DNA of 43,080 bases, taken from the NCBI GenBank assembly GCA_947371015.1, contig CANBNK010000029.1, forward strand, positions 1 to 43,080. Direction: 5' to 3'. Both the position numbers and the translations under genes were made by a program. Each line of letters starts with the position of its first letter. Position 1 is the stretch's first letter. Of this stretch, positions 32,995-41,682 are shown piece by piece. The notes below the pieces were generated by a model, which worked only from the letters and a program-made list of their open reading frames with translations, was not told the DNA's origin and did not search any database. Source of the stretch: Acetobacteraceae bacterium. Lineage in GTDB: Bacteria > Pseudomonadota > Alphaproteobacteria > Acetobacterales > Acetobacteraceae.

Positions 32995-35190
32995 ATGCGC
33001 AGACTGCTGCTGGTCCTGGGCCTGGTGCTGATGGCCCCGGTCTTGTGGGAGCCGCCGGCCAGGGCGGAGCGCCGGGTGGCGCTGGTGATCGGGGCCTCGG
33101 CCTATCAGCACGCGCCGGCGCTGCCCAACCCGGTGAACGACGCGGTGGATGTGGCGGCGGCACTGGTCGCGACGGGGTTCACCGTGGTGGATGCCTACGA
33201 CCCCGATTTCGCGGGCATGCAGCGTGCGGTGCGGGATTTCGGCCGCGCGCTGGAAGGCGCCGACGTGGCGCTGGTGTACTACGCCGGGCACGGCGTGCAG
33301 GTGGATGGCCGGAACTACCTGCTGCCGGTGGACGTGGCGCTGGGCGATGACGGCGCAGTGCAGCGGGAGGCGCTGGACGTAGCGCAGTTGCTTACGCTGC
33401 TGGGCAATGTGCCGCGCGTCTCCCTGGTGTTCCTGGACGCCTGCCGCGACAATCCGCTGGCGGCCAACCTGGCCAGGCGGGCGGGGGCGGCGCGGTCCCT
33501 GGCGGTCTCGCAGGGGCTGGCGCAGATCGGCGCCACGGCGGCGAATACCTTGATCGCCTACTCGACCCAGCCGGGGAATACCGCCAGCGACGGGCGCGGC
33601 CGCAACAGCCCGTTCAGCAGCGCCATGCTGCACCATATCGGCACGCCTGGGCTGGACGTGCAGGAGATGATGCGCCGGGTCCGCGCGGCCGTGGTGAAGA
33701 ACACCAATGGCGTGCAGGTGCCGTGGGATAACTCCTCGCTGACGCAAGGCTTCCACTTCGTCGCCGCACCGGCCGGCAGCGCGGTGCCGAGTGCCGAGGC
33801 CTGGGTGCCGCCGCCGCGGGAGCCGACGCCGCGCCAGTTGGACGTGGCGCTGTGGGACAGCGTGAAGGCCGGCCAGGTGGAGGAAGTGCAGAACTACCTG
33901 CGGCAGTACCCTGAGGGCATCTTCGCCGACGCGGCGCGGGCGCGGGTGGCGGCGCTGACCCGCCAGGCCGGGGCGCAGCGCGAACAGGCGCGCGACATGG
34001 CGCAGGTGATCGCCCAAGGGTTATCCGCGGAGTTTGCCCGGCTTGCCGGCAGCGGCGCGCTGATCGCGGACCCGAAGGAGCCGCACGAGTTCTACGCCAA
34101 TGCTCGGCTGTATGAGCAGCGCGGCGACTTCGGCAATGCGCGGCGGGCCTATCTGCGGTTCTTCCAGTTCGGCACGGCGTATGTGGACCCGCACTACCGC
34201 TTCCAGGCGTTTCTGCGTGTGCAGGAAGGCCGGGCGGGTGCGCGGGAAATCTATGCCGATATGCTGGCGGCACGGCGCAGCGACGAGACGCTGCACTACG
34301 CCGCGGCGCTGCTGCAGGAGGCCGAGCCGCGCAAGGCGCAGCTGGAGGCGGTGATCGGCAACCGGCCGGAATTCGCGCCCGCCTACTACGAATTGGCGCG
34401 CAACTTCTCGGAGGCCGTGCTGGGCAGCCAGACCAGTGCCGACAAGGACCGCGAGCGAATGCTGCTGGCGCGCTTCGTCGAGTTGGCGGAGCGCGGGCGC
34501 CACCTCGCCTGGTTCATCGACCAGCAGGTGGCGGCGGAACAGCTGGAGGATGCGCGGCGGCGGCTGGCGTCGCTGAACGCGCGGGCGCCCAGCACCAATG
34601 TGGCGCTGCGCACCATGAACACGAATGCAGGCTGGGTGCTGATCTTCATCGTCACCGAGGCGACGCAGGAGATTTTCGTGGCGCAGCAGGGCCAGGCGCC
34701 GGTGGGGCTGGGCATCAGCGCCAACATCAATATCCAGACCGGGCGGCCGATGGCCAGTACCGTGCTGAACCTGCCGCAGAACGCGCCGAAGCAGGTGCTG
34801 CAGGTCAGCTACCGCGACGCCAGCGGCGCGCTGCGCGGGCCCTTCCCGATCAGCTTCGACCCCGAGGTGGCGCTGCATGCGGCGATGAAGGAAATGCTGG
34901 AAGCGACCTCGACCAGCTGGTTCGCCTTCCAGGACAATGATGGTCGCCGGCTGATGTACTGGTCGCAGCTGGCCAGCTTTCGCTGCGGCGTGGCCGAGGT
35001 GCGCTATGGCCTGAATGACGCGGCGCCCAACCAGGTGCTGGCGATGCCGCCCTGCAACCAGGCCGACCCGGCTTCCCTGGCGGGCGTGACGCCGTTCCGC
35101 GAGGTGCCGCGCGACACCCGCTTCGCCACCGTGCAACTGCGCTACCTGGATGGCACGCAGAGCCGGGTGATCAGGTTTGAGGTGCGTTAG
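32995..35190 (+). CDS. Secreted caspase-like (C14) protein
   Basis: A 731-residue protein with a Sec signal peptide (MRRLLLVLGLVLMAP...PARA). Residues about 28-265 form a caspase/metacaspase-type domain with His99 (YYAGHGVQ) and Cys150 (FLDACRDNP), an intact dyad. A linker follows, then about 290-560 helical, TPR-like sequence (for example YEQRGDFGNARRAYLRFF), and a C-terminal beta-rich region of unknown type with DACRDNP-independent conservation. Export places it in the periplasm or outside. GGAAGGG lies about 7 bases before ATG 32995. REP copy c follows the stop. Substrates of bacterial caspase-like proteins are mostly unknown. Confidence 0.85.
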   Translation: MRRLLLVLGLVLMAPVLWEPPARAERRVALVIGASAYQHAPALPNPVNDAVDVAAALVATGFTVVDAYDPDFAGMQRAVRDFGRALEGADVALVYYAGHGVQVDGRNYLLPVDVALGDDGAVQREALDVAQLLTLLGNVPRVSLVFLDACRDNPLAANLARRAGAARSLAVSQGLAQIGATAANTLIAYSTQPGNTASDGRGRNSPFSSAMLHHIGTPGLDVQEMMRRVRAAVVKNTNGVQVPWDNSSLTQGFHFVAAPAGSAVPSAEAWVPPPREPTPRQLDVALWDSVKAGQVEEVQNYLRQYPEGIFADAARARVAALTRQAGAQREQARDMAQVIAQGLSAEFARLAGSGALIADPKEPHEFYANARLYEQRGDFGNARRAYLRFFQFGTAYVDPHYRFQAFLRVQEGRAGAREIYADMLAARRSDETLHYAAALLQEAEPRKAQLEAVIGNRPEFAPAYYELARNFSEAVLGSQTSADKDRERMLLARFVELAERGRHLAWFIDQQVAAEQLEDARRRLASLNARAPSTNVALRTMNTNAGWVLIFIVTEATQEIFVAQQGQAPVGLGISANINIQTGRPMASTVLNLPQNAPKQVLQVSYRDASGALRGPFPISFDPEVALHAAMKEMLEATSTSWFAFQDNDGRRLMYWSQLASFRCGVAEVRYGLNDAAPNQVLAMPPCNQADPASLAGVTPFREVPRDTRFATVQLRYLDGTQSRVIRFEVR

Positions 35191-35193
35191 CGT

Positions 35194-35232
35194 CTGATCG
35201 TCGCCGGTGGAAGCGCCGGCGGGGTGAATCAG
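35194..35232 (+). repeat. REP-like palindrome, copy c
   Basis: CTGATC ... GTGAATCAG with a CGCCGG/CCGGCG stem, located 3 bp after the caspase-like stop and between convergent genes. It may act as a bidirectional transcript end. Confidence 0.75.
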
Positions 35233-35291
35233 CCGCTCGAACAACAGCTATCGTCTGTCGGGCGCTGCTGTCTGCGCCTGACAGACTCCAG

Positions 35292-35945
35292 CTACTTCTC
35301 CCGCGCCGGGCGGCCTTCCAGCCCGCGGCTGAGGCTGCCGGCGCCGCTGCCATGCGGTGGCATTGTGAAGACCTCGGTCACGCTGGTGTAGTCCATGTAG
35401 CCCATGCGGGCGAGCGGCCGCATCTTCAGCACGTCCAGCTTGCCATCGGCGGTGATGAACTCGTCCTGGATGTGGACGCCGACGACTTCGCCGACGACGA
35501 CGCAGTTGGTGTCCCCAGGCTCGCGCCCCGGCAGCACCAGGGTGCAGTGATAGCGGCATTCCATCTGGACCGGGCTGGCGGCGACGCGGGGCGGCTTGAC
35601 CAGGTGGCTTGGGATCATCTCCAGCCCCGCCAACTCGGCCTCGTTGACGCCGGGGGCCACAGTCTGCGCGGTGATGTTGACCGCCTCGCGCAGGTCGTAG
35701 GTGGCCATGTTGACCACGAACTCGCCGGTGTTCTGGGCGTTGCGCGGGCTGTCGGCGCGGCCGGCGGCGGCGAACATGACATAGGGCGGGTCGAAGCCGA
35801 GATTCTGGAACTGGCTGAACGGCGCCAGGTTGAGGCGGCCTTCCAGATCGAGCGTCGAGACCCAGCCGATCGGGCGCGGCACGGTGATGGACTTGAACGG
35901 GTTGAACGGCAGGCCGTGGTCGCCCTTGCGGGGTTCGTAGAACAT
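35292..35945 (-). CDS. Flavin reductase-like FMN-binding protein
   Basis: A 217-residue protein of the flavin reductase-like split-barrel family. Landmarks are ITVPRPIGWVST, NLAPFSQFQNLG and PPYVMF, and the NTGEFVVNM stretch typical of this group. It probably binds FMN and reduces flavin or a substrate with NAD(P)H. ATG 35945 has GGAGGAAG 9 bases upstream. It diverges from the HI0933-type flavoprotein with about 40 bp between the starts, so the two may share a promoter region. Substrate unknown. Confidence 0.82.
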   Translation of the reverse strand: MFYEPRKGDHGLPFNPFKSITVPRPIGWVSTLDLEGRLNLAPFSQFQNLGFDPPYVMFAAAGRADSPRNAQNTGEFVVNMATYDLREAVNITAQTVAPGVNEAELAGLEMIPSHLVKPPRVAASPVQMECRYHCTLVLPGREPGDTNCVVVGEVVGVHIQDEFITADGKLDVLKMRPLARMGYMDYTSVTEVFTMPPHGSGAGSLSRGLEGRPAREK

Positions 35946-35984
35946 TGGTTTGGCTTCCTCCGCGGGCAGTATTCGGGCATCAGC

Positions 35985-37166
35985 ATGGCCATGGAAAACC
36001 CCGATGTCATCATCCTCGGCGCCGGCGCTGCCGGGCTGATGTGTGCAATCAGTGCCGGGCGGCGCGGCAAGCGCGTGCTGCTGCTGGACCACATGGCGCA
36101 GCCGGGCGGGAAAATCCTGATCAGCGGCGGCGGGCGCTGCAACTTCACCAACGTGGAATGCCGGGCTGATCGGTTCCTGTCCGGCAATCCGCACTTCGCC
36201 AAGTCGGCGCTGGCGGCGTATCGGCCGGCGGATTTCGTCGCCCTGGTGGAGCAGCACGGCATCGCCTTCCATGAGAAGACGCTGGGGCAGTTGTTCTGCG
36301 ATGGCTCGGCACGGCAGATATTGGCCATGCTGCTGGCCGAGTGCGAGGCGGTGGGGGTTGAGCTGCGCCTCGGCTGCCAGGTGGCGGAGGTGTCGCGCGA
36401 TACGGCGTTCCGGGTGGACACCAGCCAGGGCGGGTTCTCGGCGCCGGCGCTGGTGCTGGCCACCGGCGGCCTGTCGATCCCGAAGCTGGGCGCGACAGGC
36501 ATGTCCTACGACATCGCGCGCCACTTTGGCCTGGCGGTGGTGGCGCCGCGGCCCGGCCTGGTGCCGCTGACCTTCGGCGGCGACGACCTGGCGCTGATGC
36601 AGCCGCTGGCCGGCGTGGCGCTGGAGGTGCAGGCGCAAGCCGGCAAGCGCGGCTTCCGCGAGGGCATGCTGTTCACCCACCGGGGGCTGTCGGGGCCGGC
36701 GGTGTTGCAGGCGTCCTCCTATTGGCAGCCGGGGGAGGCGCTGGTGGTGAACCTGCTGCCCGGCCAGGATGCGCGGGCGGCGCTGCTGGAGCGCAAGCGG
36801 GCGCGGCCGAAGGCGGAGGGCAAGACGGTGCTGGCGGAGTTGCTGCCGAACCGGCTGGCGGCAGCGTTGGCGGAACGGCACCTGCCGCCGCGGATCATGG
36901 CGGAGGTGCCGGACAAGGCGCTGAACATGCTGGGGGCGCTGCTGAACCACTGGCACCTGACGCCCGACGGCACCGAGGGGTTCTACAAGGCCGAGGTGAC
37001 GCTGGGCGGGGTGGATACCGAGGCGTTGCAGCAGAAGGACATGCAGGCCAAGGCGGTGCCGGGGCTGTTCGTCATCGGCGAGGCGGTGGATGTGACCGGC
37101 TGGCTGGGCGGCTACAACTTCCAGTGGGCGTGGTCTTCCGGCTGGGTGGCCGGGCAGGCGGTTTAG
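35985..37166 (+). CDS. HI0933/BaiN-family FAD-dependent flavoprotein
   Basis: A 393-residue flavoprotein. The Rossmann motif IILGAGAAGLMCA opens the protein, GGGRCNFTN is the family signature, and GEAVDVTGWLGGYNFQWAWSSG near the C-terminus binds FAD. Members are NAD(P)/FAD-dependent oxidoreductases, mostly of unknown substrate. ATG 35985 or 35991 could be the start; no clear ribosome site decides it. REP copy d follows its stop. Confidence 0.88.
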   Translation: MAMENPDVIILGAGAAGLMCAISAGRRGKRVLLLDHMAQPGGKILISGGGRCNFTNVECRADRFLSGNPHFAKSALAAYRPADFVALVEQHGIAFHEKTLGQLFCDGSARQILAMLLAECEAVGVELRLGCQVAEVSRDTAFRVDTSQGGFSAPALVLATGGLSIPKLGATGMSYDIARHFGLAVVAPRPGLVPLTFGGDDLALMQPLAGVALEVQAQAGKRGFREGMLFTHRGLSGPAVLQASSYWQPGEALVVNLLPGQDARAALLERKRARPKAEGKTVLAELLPNRLAAALAERHLPPRIMAEVPDKALNMLGALLNHWHLTPDGTEGFYKAEVTLGGVDTEALQQKDMQAKAVPGLFVIGEAVDVTGWLGGYNFQWAWSSGWVAGQAV

Positions 37167-37170
37167 CAGG

Positions 37171-37209
37171 CTGATCCGCGCTGATGGCATCACCGGGGGC
37201 GTGAATCAC
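37171..37209 (+). repeat. REP-like palindrome, copy d
   Basis: A degenerate copy: CTGATC ... GTGAATCAC, with an internal TGATG-G-CATCA palindrome. It lies between the convergent flavoprotein and MFS genes. Confidence 0.6.
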
Positions 37210-37213
37210 CCGC

Positions 37214-38443
37214 TCAATCAACCGGCTTCAGTCGCCGCAGCGACCAGAAGGCGGCGGAACCCCCGATATAGGCGAGGATGGAAAGCCAGAACGCCGTCCG
37301 GTAGCTGCCGGAAAAATCAAAAATCCAGCCGGCGGCCCAGGACCCGATGCCGGCGCCAAGGCCCGAGCCGATGGTGATGACGCCGAGGATGGTGCCGAGC
37401 CGCGGGCCGGGGAACAGGTCTGCCGTCTTGGCGGTGATGGCGGGGCCGCGGGCGCCCCAGGTCAGCCCGAAGAACAGCGCATGCGCCCAGAGCAGCAGAT
37501 GCTGGTCCGCGCTGGTGATGAACAGCGCGAAGACCACGCCGATGATGGAGACGGCGTAGGTCAGCACCGCCGCGCGTTCCCGGCCGATATGGTCCGACAG
37601 CGTGCCGGTCAGGATGACGCCGGGCAGCGCCAGGAAGGCGCCCATGCCCAGCACGCCCGCGGCGTAGAGCGGGTCGAAGCCGATATCCACGGCGAAGGCG
37701 ATCTGGTGCAGCGAGACCAGGAAGCTGCCTATGCTGGTGAGCATATAGACCAGCCCAAGCAGCCAGAACTGCCGGGTGCGGATGGCGTCGTGCAGGGTCC
37801 ATTGCCGTGGCGGCAGGGTGCCGGCGGCGGGTGGGGGGGCCTCGGCGGCGGGCTTGCGGCGGAACAGCGCGGCCAGCGGCAGCACCACCACGGCCATGGC
37901 GGCGGCTTCCACCAGGTAGGCGCTGCGCCAGCCGACGCCGCTGATCAGCAACTGGCTGATGGGCGCGGAGAGCGCGCGGCCGAAGGCGTTGCCGGATTGC
38001 AGCACGGCAATGGCGGTGCCGCGGCGGCGCGAGAACAGGCCGGACAGCAGCGGTACGAAGACCAGCAGGCCGATGCAGTTGGCGCCCAGCGTGATGACCA
38101 CGCCGTACAGCACCACCACCTGCCACAGCTCGGTGGCGAAGGCGCTGCCGACCAGCCCCAGGATCAGCAGGGTGCCGCCCAGCAGCACCATGCGCGTCGG
38201 CCCCAGCCGGTCCACCATGGCACCAACCAGCGGTGAGCTGAGGCCGCCCACGATCTGCCCGACCGAATAGGCCAGCGAAGCCTGGGCGCGGGTCCAGGCG
38301 AACTCGGCGATGAAGGCCAGCAGGAACACGGTGTAGGCGTGCATCAGGCTGGCGCCGAGGGTGAAGGTCAGGAAGGCGCCGCCCAGCAGAATCCAGGCCT
38401 GGCGGGAGACGGTGGGGCCAGGCCCGGGGGCGGAAGTGGACAT
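37214..38443 (-). CDS. MFS transporter
   Basis: A 409-residue major facilitator with 12 predicted hydrophobic segments. The loop between TM2 and TM3 carries the MFS signature (VGAMVDRLGPTR), and a cognate copy is seen after TM8 (GTLSDHIGRERA). The family members nearest by eye are monocarboxylate/oxalate-formate type antiporters, but the substrate is not certain. ATG 38443 starts it; no strong ribosome site. It is convergent with the flavoprotein and monocistronic. The spacer 38444-38635 shows no gene. Confidence 0.85.
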   Translation of the reverse strand: MSTSAPGPGPTVSRQAWILLGGAFLTFTLGASLMHAYTVFLLAFIAEFAWTRAQASLAYSVGQIVGGLSSPLVGAMVDRLGPTRMVLLGGTLLILGLVGSAFATELWQVVVLYGVVITLGANCIGLLVFVPLLSGLFSRRRGTAIAVLQSGNAFGRALSAPISQLLISGVGWRSAYLVEAAAMAVVVLPLAALFRRKPAAEAPPPAAGTLPPRQWTLHDAIRTRQFWLLGLVYMLTSIGSFLVSLHQIAFAVDIGFDPLYAAGVLGMGAFLALPGVILTGTLSDHIGRERAAVLTYAVSIIGVVFALFITSADQHLLLWAHALFFGLTWGARGPAITAKTADLFPGPRLGTILGVITIGSGLGAGIGSWAAGWIFDFSGSYRTAFWLSILAYIGGSAAFWSLRRLKPVD

Positions 38444-38635
38444 GGGTGGATGCTACCGGGGCGGCGCGGCGCTGGGCAAATCGGCGTGGGGCGCTGGCTC
38501 AATCTGCGCGGCGTGCGCCGGGTCGGTCAGGGCGGGCGCTCCGGGCCGAGCCACGCTCGGCACATGGCACGGGCAGGCGCCGGGACGAATCCGCTTCGAG
38601 CGCGGCGGGGCGCCGGTGCGGCGGCCGGCAGCGCG

Positions 38636-39525
38636 CTACATCGGCAGGTGCGGCAGGCTCGGGGCGGCGCGCAGTGGCACGGTCAGCCGGCAGACCAGGC
38701 CTTCGGGCGGCCAGTCCAGCGTCACGCTGCCGCCAAGCTGTTGCCGGATGGTGGCGTCCAGCACGCGGGAGCCGAAGCCGCGGCGGGTCGGCGGGGCGGC
38801 CAGTGGTGCGGCCAGGCGCTCGGCCCAGCACAGCAGCAGCACGGGTGTCTCGGCGGCGCCGCTCAGCAGCCAGGTCACGCTGACGCTACCCTTCGGCGAG
38901 GCGAGGCCACCATGCTTGACGGCGTTGGTGGCCAGTTCATGCACCGCCATGGCCAGCGGCTGTGCCGCGCCGGCGGGCAGCGCCAGGGGCGGCCCTTGCA
39001 ACAGCACGCGCTGGCTGCTGCCGGCGGACAGGAAAGGCTAAAGCTCCCCGGTCACCAGGCCGCGCAGGTCGGCGCCGGTCCAGCGGTCCTCGGCCAGCAG
39101 CGTCTGAGCGCGGGCCAGGGCGGCGACGCGGCCCAGGACCGCGTTCATGTAGCTGGGTACGTCCGGCGCCTTGGTCAGCCGCAGCGCCGCCTGCACCACG
39201 GCCAGGGCATTCTTGGCGCGGTGGTCCACTTCCCGCGCCAGCATGGTCTGGCGTTCCGCCGCCTGGCGGCGTTCCGTCACGTTCAGGAACAGCGCGGCGA
39301 AGGTGTTCGGGCCGGTACGATAGGCCGAGACCTCGAACCAGCGGTTGAGGCTGGCGACTTCATATACGAATGCTCCGGCGGGCTGAGCGAGGTGGTGGCC
39401 CAGTCATGCGCACGGGTCAACGCGGCCATTTCGCCGCCGGCAGCCAGGAACTCACGGGGGCCGGAGCGCTGCGGGCGGCGCAGGGCGGCTTCGCCAGTGG
39501 TCGTTGTCACTGGTATATTCAGCAC
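38636..39525 (-). pseudogene. Broken HWE-family sensor histidine kinase
   Basis: Remnants of one kinase gene run right to left on the minus strand. At about 39370-39480 is a usual N-terminal piece (GEMAALTRAHDWATTSLSPPEH) in one frame. In another frame follows a PAS end (AFVYEVASLNRWFEVSAYRTG ... NVTERR), so the middle of the sensor region is deleted with a frameshift. Then comes the HWE dimerisation helix (DHRAKNALAVVQAALRL), and an in-frame TAG at 39038-39040 (GEL*PFL) interrupts it. After the stop, the same frame continues as an intact-looking ATPase domain (AVHELATNAVKHG, GFGSRVLD) to the stop at 38636. The 5' edge is approximate. The protein should be inactive unless the pieces act separately. 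Confidence 0.82.
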
Positions 39526-39565
39526 AAAGTCTGGCCCGGTGCGAAGGCCTACGGTGCTGCCGGCG

Positions 39566-40552
39566 TCAGTCGATGCGCTGCAACTTGCCGCGCGCAACCA
39601 GGTCCGCCCACAGCGCGGCATTGGCGCGGAAATAGGTGGCGAAGCCGGCGGCGTCCTCGGGAATCGGCTGGGCCGCGGCCTGGCGCAGGCGTTCCTGCAC
39701 CTGTGGCGCGTGCAGGGCGCGGCGATGGGCGGCCTCCAGCCGCGCCAGCACGTCCGGCGGTGTGCCGGTGCGGACGAAGAAGCCCAACCACAGCGAGAAC
39801 TCGTAGCCGGGCACACCCTGTTCCGCGATGGTCGGCACGTTGGGCAGGATGTCGCTGCGCGTGGTGGCGGAAATGCCGATGGCGCGGACCGTGCCGGACT
39901 GGACCTGGCCGATGGCGCTGCCCATGCCGTCCAACAACATGCTGATGCGCTGGGCTATCAGGTCCGGATAGACCGCGCCGGAGCCGCGATAGGGCACGTG
40001 CAGCAACTCAACCCCGGCGCTGGCGGCCAGCAACTCCCCGGCCAGGTGGCTGCCGGTGCCGAGGCCCGATGAGCCGTAGCTGACCGTGCCGGGGCGGGCG
40101 CGGGCCGCGGCCAGCACATCGGCGATGGAATGGAATGGCGAGCCGGGGCCGACGACGACCAGGTTGGGCACGGCGCCGATGCCGCCCATCGGCACCAGGT
40201 CGTGGATCGGGTCGAAGGTCAGGGTTGAGATGGCCGGCCCGGTGGCCAGCGAGACCGAGCCGAGCAGGAAGGTATGGCCATCCGCCCGGGCCGAGGACGC
40301 AACATGCGCCGCGCCGATATTGCCGCCGGCGCCGGGGCGCAGTTCCACCACCACGGGCTGGCCGAGCATGCTGGCCATCTCGGGCGCCATGACGCGGGCG
40401 ATGACATCGGCCGAACCGCCGGCGGCATAGGGCACCACCATGGTGATGGGCCGGTCCGGCCAGGCGGCCTGGGCGGGTCGTGCGAACAGCACGCAGGCCA
40501 GGGGTGCGAACAGCACGCAGGCCAGGCTGAGGGCGATACGAAAACGCGTCAT
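39566..40552 (-). CDS. TctC/Bug-family periplasmic solute receptor 3
   Basis: A 328-residue receptor with a Sec signal peptide (MTRFRIALSLACVLFAPLAC...) containing a duplicated block of eight residues (LACVLFAP/LACVLFAR) from a 24-bp tandem duplication. Bug landmarks MVVPYAAGGSADVIAR and VVELRPGAGGNIG follow. GGAA lies about 9 bases before ATG 40552; the ORF upstream is not needed. It lies 99 bp after the DLH-like gene on the same strand. No TctA/TctB partner is here. Ligand unknown. Confidence 0.87.
   Translation of the reverse strand: MTRFRIALSLACVLFAPLACVLFARPAQAAWPDRPITMVVPYAAGGSADVIARVMAPEMASMLGQPVVVELRPGAGGNIGAAHVASSARADGHTFLLGSVSLATGPAISTLTFDPIHDLVPMGGIGAVPNLVVVGPGSPFHSIADVLAAARARPGTVSYGSSGLGTGSHLAGELLAASAGVELLHVPYRGSGAVYPDLIAQRISMLLDGMGSAIGQVQSGTVRAIGISATTRSDILPNVPTIAEQGVPGYEFSLWLGFFVRTGTPPDVLARLEAAHRRALHAPQVQERLRQAAAQPIPEDAAGFATYFRANAALWADLVARGKLQRID
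40480..40527 (-). repeat. 24-bp tandem duplication in the signal peptide of Bug receptor 3
   Basis: Units 40480-40503 and 40504-40527 are identical apart from their last base. The duplication adds eight residues to the hydrophobic core and keeps the frame. Confidence 0.85.
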
Positions 40553-40651
40553 GCGATAGGTTCCCGGCGAGCGTCGCGCGCCTTCAGCTGTCGGCTGATG
40601 GTGCGGCCTGCGGCGGGCAAGCAAGCCGCGGGCCGCGACGCCGGCGGGTGC

Positions 40652-41392
40652 TCACCCAAGGTTGCGGCGGTAAAGCGCGATCAGGCGTTCCCAATGGCGT
40701 TCCGCCGCCGGCTGATCGTAGCACCAGCGCTGCGGGAAGGCGAAGCCGTGGTGGACATGCGGGCTGATCTCCAGCTCACCACGGTTGCCGGAAGCGTCGA
40801 ACAGCGCCTTCAGCTCCGCCACCATAGGCAGCGGCGCGAGTTCGTCGTGTTCGGCGCAGGAGATGTAGAGCTCCGCCTTGCCCTGGCCGAGCGTCAGATG
40901 CGGGCTTTCCACCGCGTCGCTGACCAGCCAGGTGCCGTAGAAGGAGGCAGCGGCGGCGATGCGGCCCGGGAAGCGGGCGGCGGCGGCCAGGGAATAGGGG
41001 CCGCTCATGCAATAGCCATGGGTGCCGACCGGGCCGGGCTTCACCTCCGGCTGGGTGTCGAGGAAGCCGAGCATGTCGGCCACGTCCTGCATCACCGGCG
41101 GGATGGTCATCTTGGTGCGGATCGCGCGCATGCGGTCGCGCTCGGGGTCGTCCTTCACCAGCACGCCGGGGCCGAACATGCTGTCGCGGCCGGCGCGGTA
41201 GTACAGGTTGGGCAGCATGACGTAGTAGCCAACGCTCGCCAGGCGGCGGGCCATGTCGCGAAGTTCCTCGCGGATGCCTGGGGCGTCCATCAGCATCAGC
41301 ACCGCCGGGTGCGGGCCGTGGCGTTCCGGGCGGACGATGAAGGTCTCCATCGCCCCGTCGCGGGTGGTGATGTCCTGGGTGGACTCGAGCAT
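40652..41392 (-). CDS. Dienelactone hydrolase family protein, cytosolic
   Basis: A 246-residue alpha/beta hydrolase of the DLH family. The nucleophile is Cys128 in HGYCMSGPY; the acid is in CAEHDELAP and the His in HVHHGFAFP, giving the DLH triad. There is no signal peptide, unlike the exported homologue at 316-1179. GGGAGAAA lies about 8 bases before ATG 41392. It probably shares a transcript with Bug receptor 3. Substrate unknown. The 290-bp spacer 41393-41682 shows no gene. Confidence 0.87.
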   Translation of the reverse strand: MLESTQDITTRDGAMETFIVRPERHGPHPAVLMLMDAPGIREELRDMARRLASVGYYVMLPNLYYRAGRDSMFGPGVLVKDDPERDRMRAIRTKMTIPPVMQDVADMLGFLDTQPEVKPGPVGTHGYCMSGPYSLAAAARFPGRIAAAASFYGTWLVSDAVESPHLTLGQGKAELYISCAEHDELAPLPMVAELKALFDASGNRGELEISPHVHHGFAFPQRWCYDQPAAERHWERLIALYRRNLG

Positions 41393-41682
41393 GATGTTTC
41401 TCCCTATCGGCGCAGGCTAGACCGGGCGCGGCGGCGCGCCAAACCGCGCGGCGGCCTGTCCGCGCATCGCAGCCCCGGCACGCGGCTTTTTGGCTGGCCG
41501 TTGCTCAGGACGTTGTGCAGGACGCCGTGCACCGGGCATGCGGTGCGGATGCATGCAGCGGCGGCTGTGCGCGGCTTGGCCCGAACCCGCTCCCCACTCG
41601 GCGAGAGGCACGCGCAACCCTCGATTGCGAGGGCGCACCGGTCCCGGTAGAGGCTGTGGTGAGAGCGACGGGAGCGGGCGGC

